Counted from the first letter of the stretch, positions 34,679 through 45,118 are shown. The stretch: 64,000 nt of DNA from Apium graveolens (GCF_009905375.1 NC_133653.1:99499261-99563260), one strand, 5' to 3'. A program made the numbers and translations. The notes: a model not told the origin generated them from the letters alone.

Positions 34679-36403
34679 TTACACGTAGTAAACCTTCAGG
34701 TTTTGCGTGTGCCAGGTTCTCGGGACTTCAAAACCATCCATAGTCTCCAGCTTGTAGGTTCCTCTACCCTGAACGCTCTTGACTTTGTATGGCCCTTCCC
34801 AATTTGGGGCAAGTTTCCCTTTCTGTCCTACCCCAGAAGCTTCTATCTTCCTCAAGACTAGGTCACCTTGTTTAAAGAACCTTTCTTTAACCCTTAAGTT
34901 GTAGTAGAATAAAGCCTTCTTCTGATACTCTACTATCTTTGCATGTGCTTCATCTCGCACTTCATCGATTAAGTCTAGAGCCAACCTTTGTCCTTCCTCA
35001 TTTTCCTCAGCATTGAAAACCTGAATCCTTGGAGAGGAATGTGATATCTCCACTGGAACTACTGCTTCTGCCCCATACGCCAACATGAAGGGAGTTGCTC
35101 CTGTCGTGACTCTACAGGTTGTCCTATAGGCCCATAATATGGGAAGTATCTCATCCACCCAATTATTTCTTGACTTCTCGATCCTCTTCTTTAGTCCATC
35201 CAGGATTATTCGATTTGCTACTTCCGCTTGCCCATTGGCTTGTGGGTGAGCCACGGAGGTGAACCGTAACTCAATTTCATTTTCTTCACAATACTTCTTG
35301 AATTCCTCGTTGTTAAACTGCGTTCCATTGTCGGTGACTAGGACACGGAGAATTCCATATTGGCACATAATGTTTTCCCACAGGAATTGTACAACCTGTT
35401 TAGTTGTGATTTTGGCCAAGGGTTTGGCTTCAATCCACTTAGTGAAATAATCAATGGCTACAATCAGAAACTTCCTTTGTGCCATGGCCATAGGGAAAGG
35501 CCCTAGAATATCCATCCCCCACATAGCAAAGGGAATAGGCGAGTTGATAGATGTCAGCATCTCGGGAGGTTGTCTAAAAACAGGTGCATGCTTTTGACAG
35601 CGGTCACACTTCTTCACATATTCTTTGGCATCAGCCATCATTTCCGGCCAATAAAAGCCTAGACGAGTTATCTTATGAGCCAAGGCCCTGCCCCCCAAGT
35701 GTTTTCCACAAATACCTTCATGCACTTCTTCAAGAGCCAAGCGTGCCTCATTGGGCCTGAGACACCTCAAGTAGGGAACCACGAAAGATCTTTTGTAAAG
35801 AATCCCATCTATCAAAGAGTACCTTAGTGCTCGAACAGTTAACTTCCGTGCTTCAGTTACATCACTTGGCAACCAACCGGTTTGAATGTGAGCCTTGATA
35901 GGATCAATCCATGACGTCCCCAGGCCTATGGGAGCCACAAGCTTAACATCTATGCTTCGTGTCTTCAAAACACGTAAGTACACACTTCCCGAACTTTCTT
36001 CTATCTCAGATGAAGCAAACTTTGATAGCGCATCTGCCTTAGCATTTTCTTCCCTTGGAATGTGTTCAACATGGCATTCATTAAATTGGGTCATCACAAC
36101 CCTTACTAGGCGGACATACTTAGCCATCGTATCATCCCTTGCCTCAAATTCTCCCTTTACCTGAGATATGATCAGCTTCGAGTCTCCCCGGACCTTTAAG
36201 TTTTTGACTCTAAGTGTCCCAGCTAGACCAAGGCCAGCTATCAGGGCTTCATATTCTACCTCATTGTTTGTGGTTGGAAAGTCTAGCTTCATAGCATACT
36301 CAATTAAGAACCCATCAGGGCTTTACAAAACCAATCCTGCTCCACTGGAGTTTGTTTTTGATGCTCCATCAAAATAGAGAACCCAATATTCTTTATCATC
36401 CTT
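34679..36403 (-). pseudogene. Element E second RNase H and integrase
   Basis: A 537-codon frame (34679-36292) begins inside the archaeal-type RNase H (NNEVEYEALIAGLGLAGTLR, VRGDSKLIISQVKGEF, NAKADALSKFASSE). Integrase follows: finger HEGICGKHLGGRALAHKI and CDRCQKH, core WGMDILGPFPMA, VLVTDNGTQFNNEEFKKY, HPQANGQAEVANRII, giving D-D-E. The tail is LVLRKIEASGVGQKGKLAPN and TWHTQNLKVYYV. The RNase H start (WVLYFDGASKTNSSGAG, 36310-36390) is in the same frame but separated by a TAA, and a TAG at 36404 separates it from the first RNase H. The integrase part is undamaged to the eye. Confidence 0.88.
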
Positions 36404-37066
36404 CTATTTGCCCCCATTATCGACTCCCTTGTCTTGAGGTATGGCATCTTCCTGCCCCCCGACTTCTTGGTTGGGTATGGTACATTCCACCACGAAGTCA
36501 GCTAGTGCCTGGGCTTTTATTGCCGTACGTGGCTTATACTTGAGATCGAACTCTCCCAGCTCTATTGCCCACTTAATCAATCTCCCACTTGCTTTGGGAC
36601 TGTGAATGATATTTCTCAGGGGCTGATTTGTTAGCACCTCAATCTGGTGAGCCTGAAAATAAGGACGTAGCTTTCTCGAAACCATTACCAAGGCTAAAGC
36701 GAATTTCTCAATAGTTGAATAATTCAACTCAGCACCATGCAAAATTTTGCTGACATAGTATACGGGTTTCTGGACTTTCAGCTCCTCCTTAACCAACACT
36801 GCGCTCAAGGCACTCTCTGAAACAGCCAAGTACAAGAATAAAACTTCATTCAAAGATGGCTTGGCCAACAACGGGGCCTGCGCAATATATTTCTTCAATT
36901 CTTCGAAAGCCTTCTGATTTTCCTCACTCCATACAAAGTCCTTAATATTTTTTAGTGACCCAAAGAATGATAGGCACTTGTCTCCTGACTTGGAGATGAA
37001 TCGTTCCAGCGCAGCAACCCTTCCTGTGAGCTTCTGAACATCCTTGACAGTTTTTGGTGGTTCCAT
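36404..37066 (-). pseudogene. Element E remnant of RT end plus first RNase H
   Basis: The frame begins with the last part of RT/connection (VKDVQKLTGRVAALERFISK, DFVWSEENQKAFEELKKYIA). It continues through gypsy RNase H (LFLYLAVSESALSAVLVKEE, KPVYYVSKILHGAELNYSTI, ALALVMVSRKLRPYFQAHQI, IELGEFDLKYKPRTAIKAQA, LADFV). The fingers and palm of RT, including the F/Y-x-D-D site, are absent: upstream the sequence goes straight to protease. The usual catalytic Asp of RNase H in LYLAVS is already replaced in this domain, as is common for Tat first RNase H. It overlaps the gag-protease frame by 125 bases in another frame. Confidence 0.87.
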
Positions 37067-38831
37067 GTCCAGGACATGCTACTTCAGCAAATCCATAGAT
37101 CGGCATGTCAGTTGGTGTCAACTGGGAGTCGTTATACCCCATCCTTAGAAAGGTGTCATGGAGCAAGATATCCACAGAAGCACCATTATCCACAAGGACC
37201 CTCTTAACCGGGCTATTTCCTATTATCGGTGTTATGACCAGCGGGTCGTCATGAGGAAACTTTACACCCTCTAGGTCAGAATCATCAAAAGCCAATGTTA
37301 CTTCTGTCCTAGCCCTCTTCGGGGCTTCTCCTACAATATGCATAACCTCTCTAGTATATGCCTTTCTGGAATTTTTGGATAATCCGGCAGCAGTTGGACC
37401 TCCAAAGATCGTGTTTATCACAGGCCCTCGAGGTCGCGGCCCTCCAAAAATTGCATTTATAACTGGCCCTCTAGGTTGGGGATTCCGCCCCTGATCGTCT
37501 TGGTCCCTCCTACGATCTTCAAAGTTCTTCCTTCCATTATTATTTCTGTCCCCTCCATCTCCAGTATACTTGTTCAATCTTCCTTTTCGAATCAAAAACT
37601 CAATTTCATCTTTCAATTGCCTACACTCATCGGTGTCATGGCCAACCTTGTGAAACCTGCAATACTTGCTCTTATCTAGCTTGGCGGGATCAGCCTTCAA
37701 GGGCTTAGGCCAGCGAATATCTCTATCTTTCTCAATCTCCATCAAAATCTGACTTCTAGGAGCATTCAGCTTAGCGTATTCAGTGAACTTTTGCCCGGGT
37801 CCTCCCTTCTTGGGGGTTGAATCAGGGTTTTGTTCGGTTCTAGGATATTTGTCCTTTGCAATATATTCTAAATCAGTTTTCCGCTTCTTGCCTCCAGTGG
37901 GCTCATTACTTACTACGGTCTTCCTCATACTTTCATCAACCTTGATATACTTCCCTGCCCTCTCTTGGAGCTGCAATATGCTTTCAGGGGGACATTTGGC
38001 CAAGGAAATCTTGAAAAACTCGTCCCTAGTTCCTTGTTGCAGTGCTATCATGGCTATCTTATCATCAAGGTCCGGGACTTTTAAAGCCTCCTTTGTGAAA
38101 CGATTCAGGTAATCTCTCAAGGATTCCTTAGCTCCCTGCACAATACTCATAAGAGATGCTGAACTTTTCTCATGGACTCTCTCGCTAATGAATTGCTTAA
38201 TAAAAGCCTGACTTAACTCTCTGAACGATCCAATAGAGTTCGGGGGTAAGCGACTATACCATCTTTGAGCCATACCCGACAGGGTTTGAGGGAAGGCCCG
38301 ACACTTAAGAACGTCATTCACGGGTTGCTGCAGCAGTGCATTAGAGAATGTCCTGACATGCTTAGCGAGGTCTCCAGTGCCATCATAGGCTTTGATAGTG
38401 GGCATCTTGAGTTTCCTTGAGATATGGGCATTCATTATCTCTTCTGTGAAGGGTGGAGTTGGATCATCAGGATCTCCAAGGGGAAGGAGATTGCTTGGAT
38501 CAGTTCTTGGGACGACAACCCTTCTTCGTACCGGACCATCCAGGTCTATGACAGGAGGAGGATTTCTCCCCCTAGGAGGTATCTGGGGTCTGGTGGCCTG
38601 GTGAGCTTCCAAGTCACGCCTCAGCCTTTGGATCTCAGCCTCATGAGCCCTTATCCTTTCCTGCACTTCCTGGGGATTCGCCCCCTGGGTGCTTCGAGGG
38701 CGTTGCCTTCCATCGGCCATCGGCTCCTTGCCAGGACATCTCCTTCTTTGGGCCACTTCAGCATCCGAAGATTCGGAATCTCTCTCAGTGTAAGGACCAA
38801 AAAATTCCCGATCCTCGGGGATATGAGCCAA
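36942..38831 (-). CDS. Element E gag core and protease (629 codons), 5' end frameshifted
   Basis: The open frame reads a charged N-terminal region, RMHRRDLEAHQ-like helices, then the Gag capsid block MAQRWYSRLPPNSIGSFREL, FIKQFISERVHEKSSASLMS, ESLRDYLNRFTKEALKVPDL. A CCHC-like finger (CRFHKVGHDTDEC) follows. The protease VKRVLVDNGASVDILLHDTF has D-N-G-A-S, a usual Tat variant. After PIYGFAEVACPGH the reading leaves protease and enters RT-end sequence in the wrong frame, so the last 45 or so codons are meaningless. The natural start is 39192, in another frame, so this frame alone lacks the true N-terminus. Confidence 0.85.
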   Translation of the reverse strand: MAHIPEDREFFGPYTERDSESSDAEVAQRRRCPGKEPMADGRQRPRSTQGANPQEVQERIRAHEAEIQRLRRDLEAHQATRPQIPPRGRNPPPVIDLDGPVRRRVVVPRTDPSNLLPLGDPDDPTPPFTEEIMNAHISRKLKMPTIKAYDGTGDLAKHVRTFSNALLQQPVNDVLKCRAFPQTLSGMAQRWYSRLPPNSIGSFRELSQAFIKQFISERVHEKSSASLMSIVQGAKESLRDYLNRFTKEALKVPDLDDKIAMIALQQGTRDEFFKISLAKCPPESILQLQERAGKYIKVDESMRKTVVSNEPTGGKKRKTDLEYIAKDKYPRTEQNPDSTPKKGGPGQKFTEYAKLNAPRSQILMEIEKDRDIRWPKPLKADPAKLDKSKYCRFHKVGHDTDECRQLKDEIEFLIRKGRLNKYTGDGGDRNNNGRKNFEDRRRDQDDQGRNPQPRGPVINAIFGGPRPRGPVINTIFGGPTAAGLSKNSRKAYTREVMHIVGEAPKRARTEVTLAFDDSDLEGVKFPHDDPLVITPIIGNSPVKRVLVDNGASVDILLHDTFLRMGYNDSQLTPTDMPIYGFAEVACPGHGTTKNCQGCSEAHRKGCCAGTIHLQVRRQVPIILWVTKKY

Positions 38832-39192
38832 ACCTCGTATATAAGGGGCGATTGCCCTCGTGCTTCACTTCGCCCAGCATATCCACTTCCTCCAACCTCG
38901 GGGTAAAGGGGCATCCCATAAGGGGGTTAGTAGTAACAACAGTTGAATATTCATACCCGATGGGTCGTGAATTCACAGGTATATATACTTGTTGAACTTG
39001 AGGATTCGTACCTTGAATAGTCAGGGGAGTCGTCCCTTGTGGCTGAGGTTGAGTTGCCCCTATCTGGGCTTCCGCTTGAGTAGATGCATAAGTTGAGTGG
39101 GGAGGAATCTCCACGGTTGACGAAATCACCTGAGTTGTCCCTGATGGTGTTCCCTCCTCCAGAGCGCTAGTTGTTCTCCGTGTTCTCGCCAT
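38785..39192 (-). pseudogene. Element E gag N-terminus
   Basis: The ATG at 39190-39192 lies 33 bases inside the 5' LTR, just after the primer site, and opens MARTRRTTSALEEGTPSGTT, a Ser/Thr/Gln/Pro-rich leader usual in Tat Gag. The correct reading must switch frame around 38830-38870 to enter the capsid frame (DREFFGPYTERDSE). A single small indel would explain this. The capsid frame itself is long and clean. Confidence 0.75.
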
Positions 39193-39206
39193 GGTTGTTG
39201 TTCAGT

Positions 39207-39224
39207 TCCCATAGACGGCGCCAA
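39207..39224 (-). other. Element E primer binding site
   Basis: The minus strand reads TGGCGCCGTCTATGGGAA two bases after the LTR end. TGGCGCCG is a common start of gypsy Tat/Athila primer sites. I do not name the tRNA. Confidence 0.7.
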
Positions 39225-39225
39225 A

Positions 39226-39795
39226 TGTTATAGATAAAAAACTAATATATATAATTGCTATATTTAATACTAAGGAACGTGAGCTGCGAAGCTTGATTTG
39301 ACTGCTCTTGTGTTTCGTGACTCAATCTGCCTTAACAAGATGCCTACGTACCTTGCTGATTGCCAAGGATCAAGTCAAAAAATGTAGTTCTGATTTGTGG
39401 GGTGAGACCCCTTATATAGATGTTGAGAGTCCTTGAATTAGACTTGGTATAGGAGACTTGGTGGGCAAGTCTCATAATTAGAATGGACTTTGGAGTCCTA
39501 GATAGTAGGAAACTGACTCTTTATCCTTTTATGTCCCCTTGAGGCCAATCTACAAGGATTTATATCCCCGCTAGGACTTATCTTAATAGCTGTTTCCTCC
39601 TTTATTTATTAATTACGAAATTAATAAATAATCAGGGTTTTTGGGCCTTCTTTGGTCCATCAGGCCTGATCTGGTCCATCAGGCCTGATCGACGTGTTAA
39701 CCTTTCTGGTCTGAATGTCATACATCTTTTTATTGGGTCTTGCAGCTCAAACTGTAACATTTAATTATGTAATCAGGATTTATTTATCCCTATCA
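39226..39795 (-). repeat. Element E 5' LTR
   Basis: Partner of 31226-31796. The primer site adjoins its lower end. CCAGC at 39796-39800 is the target duplication inside C's protease region. Confidence 0.95.
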
Positions 39796-39800
39796 CCAGC

Positions 39801-40212
39801 TTTCTTCAATTGATGCTCTACTTAACGGATAGATTGCAGAACCATCAAAACTTGTTGAAAGTCTGGCTTCATAAATGTTACCATGCTTGTAACCTTTCAG
39901 AACTACTTTGCCTGTAGTATTGCTTACAACTTCACAGTGTTCTTCAAAGAAATCCACATGATAACCTCTGTCACAGATTTGACTCACACTTAGCAGATTG
40001 TGTTTAAGTCCTGAGACAAGAGCTAGTGTATCAATGATGACATTCCCAAGATTGATATTGCCATATCCCAGAGTTTTTCCCATATTGCCATCTCCATAAG
40101 AAACTCCTGGGCCAGCTTTCTCCATAAAGTCTGATAGCAGGGCTTTATTTCCAGTCATATGTCTTGAACATCCACTGTCCAGAACTAGGATGTTTTTCCT
40201 ATTGCCCTGCAA
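39801..40212 (-). pseudogene. Element C protease, cut by E
   Basis: The frame reads NILVLDSGCSRHMTGNKALL with the catalytic DSG, then GDGNMGKTLGYGNINLGNVI, ALVSGLKHNLLSVSQICDRG and YKHGNIYEARLS. E interrupts it at the point where the LWHKRLSH finger should follow. Upstream the same frame meets TGA at 40213 and TAG at 40225, the latter ending gag, so gag and protease are in one frame but parted by two stops within 15 bases. Confidence 0.87.
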
Positions 40213-40224
40213 TCACAAAGACCA

Positions 40225-42573
40225 CTATTGGTTAGTTTTAAGGACCCAGACTTGCTTGGATCCTTTGGCCTTATTAAGTTTGTTAGCATTTACAGCGGAT
40301 TTAATTTCAGAGTTTATGCTAACATGCTGTTTATCAGAATTTATATCAGACTTTGCATCAAACTTTACACTAGAAGGAATAATACTAATTTTCTTCAAAA
40401 AAGGTTTTATTTGATAATAATCATAGTACAAACTATGATATTCCTTACAAGTATAAATGGAATGCCATAAACTACCACAATGAAAACAGGGATTTTGTGG
40501 TTTAAACCTAACAGACTGACTCTTAACTCCTGATTTAGGAGGTAAAGAGTTTATTTCTTTATTTTTCCTGCAAAAAGAAGCAAGATGGTTAGAGTTTCCA
40601 CAGTTATAACATTTCTTTCTAGGAGCATTAGGAACAGGCATATAATTATTGCTTTTATTCACACCTTCCTTTCCATTCCTATTTTTCATAGCTTCCTTTA
40701 CCTTGTTCACATTTCTAATCTCTTTTAGCTTATACTTAAGCTGCTTCTTTGTCATTAAGCCTTTGTTTACTTCAGCTGGTTTATCCTGTTTTAATTTGTC
40801 AAAAGTTGACTTTTCTTTGACTTCTATCCTAGATTCTTTCATCTTTTCAGAATCAGACTTTACAGTTTTTGCTACAAACTTTACAGGATTTACCTTTGGC
40901 TTGGCAGTCTGTTTAAAAACAATTGGCTCAATTTGTTCAGTTCCTTTCTCACTTTTATCATCTCTATAACCTAAGCCCTCTTTCCAGTTTCCACTACTTA
41001 GTAAATTCTGAGTTGTTCTGCCAGAGTTAGTCCAAGTTCTGATTATCTCTCTTTCCTTTTCTAAGTCATCTTTTAGAGATTCATTCAATTTTAACACTTC
41101 ATCTCTAACATACAAAGCATCATCTCTTTCTTTCTTAGTTTGATGAAGAAAAACTAAATCCTTTTCTAAATAGTCATTTCTATTTTTAAAAGCAAGATTT
41201 TTAGATGTTAATCTTTCACATGTTAAAATCTGATCTCTATAACTAATGAACATGGTTTTAAGATATAATCTCAACTCAGTAATATCATCAGTATGAAAAG
41301 CATAAGTTGTTTGAGGTACCTTCAATTCAGCAGTCTCAGTACTTCTATCAGCATTTGCCATCAAGTCATAATTCACCTCATTTTCAGAATCTGAAGTGTC
41401 TGTCCAGCTTTTCTTCTTTGTGGCAAGTGCCTTTCCTTTGTCACTTTTTCCTTTCTTGCAGTCAGGAGATATGTGGCCTCCTTCACCACAATTGTAGCAT
41501 TTGACATTTGAGTTGTCTCCTCTGTCAGATTTTCCTCCTTTGCCTTCAGACTTTCTGAACCCTTTCTTATCAGAACTTAAACCTTTCCTGGAAAACTTCT
41601 TGCCCTTTCTGAATTTCCTGTAGGCTATCTTTGTGACACCCTTCACCATAAGAGCACACAGTTGCATCATCTCTGCATCTGCATCCATTTCAGGTAAACT
41701 TTCAGTTTCTGAATCATCATCATCAGAATATGATGACTCTGAATCAGACTTTATGACGAGAGCCTTTCCTTTGCCCCTCTTTGAGGCAACCACTTTAGGA
41801 GATTCCTCCTCAGCTTTAAGAGCAATTGTCCTTGACTTTCTTCCATGCCTCTTGCACCTTTGATCCATCTCAAGTTCATAAGTCTTGAGCATACCATAAA
41901 TTTCATCAAGAGTAGTTTCAGTAAGGTCATATTTGTCTCTTATGGTGGTAGACTTCAAATCCCAATTTTCAGGAAGAGCTAAAAGGAATTTTAGATTTGA
42001 ATCTTCAAGATCATATTCCTTGTCCACCAGTGACAGATCATTCAAGAGTTTGATAAACCTGTCATATAAGTCAGTTAATGACTCATCAGCTTTTGAGTCA
42101 AAGTGCTCATACTCTTGAGTGAGTATAGTCCTCCTGTTCTTTTTGATTGCATCAGTTCCCTGGCATCTTGTCTCCAAATCATCCCATATCTCATTTGCAG
42201 TCTTGCATCCAATTACTCTGTTTGACATGACATTATCAATGGCACTATGCAGCAAGTGCCTTACCCTTGCATCCTTGGCAATAGATGAGATGTCTTCAGC
42301 TGTGTAATCACCTTTCTCTTTTGGTATGGACTTTGCTGGTTGATCAACAACTACAACAGAGAGCTTGGTAGGCTTATATGGTCCTTCATTAATTCTGTCA
42401 AGGTATTCTGGATCTGTAGCTTCCAGAAACATAGCCATCTTTACTTTCCATATGGGAAACTCAGAAGGTCTCAGTATGGGAACCCTAATAGTCTCATATC
42501 GACTGTGGGTTTGAGTGTTTTGAGTTGCTTTAGTTTTGGTGGGCTTAGTTGGGGTTTGTGTTTCTTCAGACAT
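40225..42573 (-). CDS. Element C Gag (782 residues)
   Basis: Intact Gag of a Sirevirus-like element. Residues 25-240 form the copia Gag domain (PSEFPIWKVKMAMFLEATDP, NEIWDDLETRCQGTDAIKKN, ESLTDLYDRFIKLLNDLSLV, FLLALPENWDLKSTTIRDKY). An acidic Ser/Asp segment lies near 275-300. Three zinc knuckles are at about 359-372 (CYNCGEGGHISPDC), 655-668 (CYNCGNSNHLASFC) and 696-709 (CFHCGSLWHSIYTC). A charged coiled coil spans about 465-512. The start is about 40 bases inside the primer site and fits the family. Gag would pack RNA and form particles. The long C-terminal part with two extra knuckles makes it larger than most copia Gags, as is usual in Sireviruses. Stop is TAG at 40225. Confidence 0.9.
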   Translation of the reverse strand: MSEETQTPTKPTKTKATQNTQTHSRYETIRVPILRPSEFPIWKVKMAMFLEATDPEYLDRINEGPYKPTKLSVVVVDQPAKSIPKEKGDYTAEDISSIAKDARVRHLLHSAIDNVMSNRVIGCKTANEIWDDLETRCQGTDAIKKNRRTILTQEYEHFDSKADESLTDLYDRFIKLLNDLSLVDKEYDLEDSNLKFLLALPENWDLKSTTIRDKYDLTETTLDEIYGMLKTYELEMDQRCKRHGRKSRTIALKAEEESPKVVASKRGKGKALVIKSDSESSYSDDDDSETESLPEMDADAEMMQLCALMVKGVTKIAYRKFRKGKKFSRKGLSSDKKGFRKSEGKGGKSDRGDNSNVKCYNCGEGGHISPDCKKGKSDKGKALATKKKSWTDTSDSENEVNYDLMANADRSTETAELKVPQTTYAFHTDDITELRLYLKTMFISYRDQILTCERLTSKNLAFKNRNDYLEKDLVFLHQTKKERDDALYVRDEVLKLNESLKDDLEKEREIIRTWTNSGRTTQNLLSSGNWKEGLGYRDDKSEKGTEQIEPIVFKQTAKPKVNPVKFVAKTVKSDSEKMKESRIEVKEKSTFDKLKQDKPAEVNKGLMTKKQLKYKLKEIRNVNKVKEAMKNRNGKEGVNKSNNYMPVPNAPRKKCYNCGNSNHLASFCRKNKEINSLPPKSGVKSQSVRFKPQNPCFHCGSLWHSIYTCKEYHSLYYDYYQIKPFLKKISIIPSSVKFDAKSDINSDKQHVSINSEIKSAVNANKLNKAKGSKQVWVLKTNQ

Positions 42574-42612
42574 GATTGTTTGGATCTTTACTATATGTGT
42601 GTTAACAGAAAA

Positions 42613-42624
42613 GCTCTGATACCA
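42613..42624 (-). other. Element C primer binding site (initiator Met tRNA)
   Basis: The minus strand reads TGGTATCAGAGC two bases beyond the 5' LTR end, a perfect match to the usual plant copia site. Confidence 0.88.
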
Positions 42625-42626
42625 CT

Positions 42627-43191
42627 TTTTAGGTCACACAACACTGTAGAAGGGGGTTGAATACAGTGTTTATACAATCAAATCGATTTAACACAAGTAT
42701 GTAACAAAGATCAAGTATATTAAATAAACTCTGTTATAATATGAACTGCTGTTCTCTCTCAGTGATGAACAAATATCACTAAGAGCTGCTAGGTTACAAT
42801 GTATAATCTTCTCGATAATGATAACACACATAGTGTAAACCCTAAGTCTGTGTTTATATAGTACACAGTTACAAGATAACTTCTAATTGATATGGAATAT
42901 AATTTTGTCACCTAAAATATATCAATCAGATATCTTCTACAAGTCTTCTAGTCCTCTAACTCTTTCCATGCATATCTTCTTTTGTTTTAGTCTCGATCTT
43001 CTCCTGTAAATCAGCCGCATTCCTTATCTGAAAGTCTTCCCGCACTTAAGTTCTGATATGAGCTTAAGTTCTGATATTAAGCTCTGAATTCAGTAAGTCT
43101 TGATTTCAATAAGTCCTGATATGTCATGTTGTTAAGTTCTGAAAACTAAACACGAATCATATTAGACATGACATCTCAAATATATCTAACA
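42627..43191 (-). repeat. Element C 5' LTR
   Basis: Partner of 21912-22476. Its lower terminus reads TTTTAGG instead of TGTTAGG, so one terminal base has changed. AAGTTCTGAT words lie at 43048-43140. Confidence 0.92.
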
Positions 43192-45118
43192 ATTATGCAT
43201 ATGGTCACTCTTTTCCTCTATTTTTTCCTGAGACCAACCCAGTCTCTTTCTCATATCACTCCCTTCCCTCAATCGTAGGAGTGATTGAACAACTACTAAA
43301 TCATATGCACTTGTAACAATTTTAGATATTTTAGGAGGTGCAGAGACTCAACGGATGAGTGATATCCGTTGAAGTAGCAGTTGTGAGTATCAACAGATGA
43401 CTATTGTTAGGCTTATCCGTCGAAGGACAACCACTGATCAACGGATGAGGAATATTCGTCGAAGAAGTAGAAATAATAGAGCTAGGAGTTGAAACTATTG
43501 TTCAATCTATGGAGATTGATTTTAAATTTAGGTGCACAGATTCTTCAACAGTTTGAGAAAGAATGGGCAACCGAGCCAACAAATCATCGTTAAGATGATG
43601 CTCAGTTGCACTAGATTTTGGCTCCTCCATGAATGTAAGAGATGGAGAATCAGGAACTGATGTGTGTATCATATCCACATCCAGAGAGATAGTTGGAGAG
43701 TTTTGCGTGTGTGGTTTTTCGATAACGAGAGAATTTGGTTGTGACCCCATATTTGTTGGAGACACATCAATCTGAATTTCAGATGGTGCATTAACTGAGT
43801 CTTGGACTTCACTTGGCACTGTGTGTGCACCCTTTGACACCCTCATTGGTTTTGATTTCTTATTTCTGATATAAGTTCGGGTTTGGTATGTGTTCCCTCC
43901 CCTTTTGGTCTGTGCTCTTGGTTGAGAGCTTGTTTCAATAGTTACATCCTTTTAGGATGATGCAACTAGCAATGAACTAATTTCCTTATTAAGCACTACA
44001 TTCTGTTGGGAGACTGTAGTGTGGCTGGTTTGGGTTACACATACCTCACCCTCCTTATCCTTGGGGCTTTTTTGATGTTCACCCCTTCCCTCAACCAACT
44101 GACTACCCTGAGCACTCCCCTCAAGTGAAGTAGTAGTTGTTACAACTGATTTCTTATGAGAGATAATAGAGGTTGCCTTCTTAAACTTGGATTTAGATTT
44201 AGGTTTTGTGGCATGGGTAGACATCTGTTTGGTCACTGTCACAGATGTCATTGCCACAGTTGAAGCTGAAGAAGTCATGGGTGGAGAAGAGATTGAAGCA
44301 GAAGTAGTTACCCTAGTTACCTGATGTGCCTCAAAGATTGGAAGATAATTGAGAGGCACTCCATTATTGAGGTTATTCCTGCTCAGATCTACAAGAACTC
44401 TCTTTTCTTGAACCCAACAATCAAGCTTGTTGTTTGGGTTCTCAATTACAAGGTTCTCAAAAACAAAGTTAGCTAGCATCATAAAGAATTTAGCATAATA
44501 AATGTTTTTTGACCTTTTCTTAATATCTCCTAATTTATATCCTAATTCCGTCATGACAGAGTTACTAAAGTTAAAGTACTTGTCATTCAAAAGCATATAT
44601 AGCATGTTAACCATGGAATAAGTAACTGCATCAAAATTGCTAATTTTTCCAGAAAAAACTTTGATAAATGAATCACAAAGAAAGCTCCATTCTTTTCTAA
44701 GGCTCATTCTCCTAACCTTACCGAACTTGGTGGGAATGAGAGAATAACCCATATATCTAAGCATGGTGCTCACATTTATGTCTGTGTGTGGAATATTAGT
44801 GTTATTTTCAGGTAAATGAAAGCATGCTTGTATTTCATCCCAATTAATACAGTATTCATTACCTTTCAGAGAAAAATCAATGGTTTTATCTTTGGAGTTG
44901 TACACCGTCGTGGTCCATATTTGCTCCACAACTTCACAATAGATTACCGGAGACTCAAGCATAACATAACTTAGTTTGCAGTTGCGAATAAAGTCCATCA
45001 TCTTGTGATAGTCCTCAAAAGCAGCATTGTTCTTGTCCACCAGTGCCACGAAGTTGTTCTTCTTATAGACAAATCCAGATTGAGACATAATCTTGACTAA
45101 GGATGCCATTGTTGTCAT
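43192..45118 (-). pseudogene. Element B extra ORF, N-terminal half
   Basis: From the ATG at 45116-45118 (MTTMASLVKIMSQSGFVYKK) one frame runs to a TAA at 43952. It includes the family block FIRNCKLSYVMLESPVIYCE, NWDEIQACFHLPENN, RMSLRKEWSFLCDSFIKVFS and YYAKFFMMLANFVFENLVIE, then a Thr/Ser-rich part. The same frame continues through 43502-43846 to a TGA, then SVERQ-unlike STD/HPL words, a frameshift, and RKRLGWSQEKIEEK up to C's LTR. The open frame extends upstream to 45382, but the first 88 codons are hydrophobic AT-rich translation and run into D's LTR, so I reject that start. The protein corresponds to C's ORF at 26783. Function unknown. Confidence 0.72.

Larger units (their letters stand above)
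31226..39795 (-). mobile_element. Element E: Tat/Retand-like Ty3/gypsy element with antisense gene
   Basis: LTRs of 570-571 bp start TGTTAT and end CCCTATCA, with CCAGC duplicated on both sides (31221-31225, 39796-39800). Minus-strand order is primer site, gag, protease, remnant of RT, RNase H, second RNase H, integrase. A plus-strand spliced gene then follows before the polypurine tract. A double RNase H and an extra ORF between integrase and 3' LTR are known Tat-lineage traits. The RT catalytic part is missing, so E depends on other elements. LTRs differ at about 11 sites by eye, mostly transitions. Confidence 0.93.
21912..43191 (-). mobile_element. Element C: full-length Sirevirus-like Ty1/copia element carrying E
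   Basis: Paired LTRs of about 565 bp (21912-22476 and 42627-43191), a Met-tRNA primer site at 42613-42624 and a polypurine tract at 22478-22491 define a minus-strand element. The order is gag, protease, integrase, RT, RNase H and a long extra ORF. E is inserted between protease and pre-integrase region. C's own length is about 12.7 kb. The expected 5-base duplication is not clean: AACAT on the left against ATTAT on the right. LTRs differ at around 15 positions by eye. Confidence 0.88.

Noticed and set aside
42340..42660. Plus-strand frames across C's gag (for example 42340-42660, 40649-40969)
   Set aside because: They are complements of a well supported Gag and have no family features.
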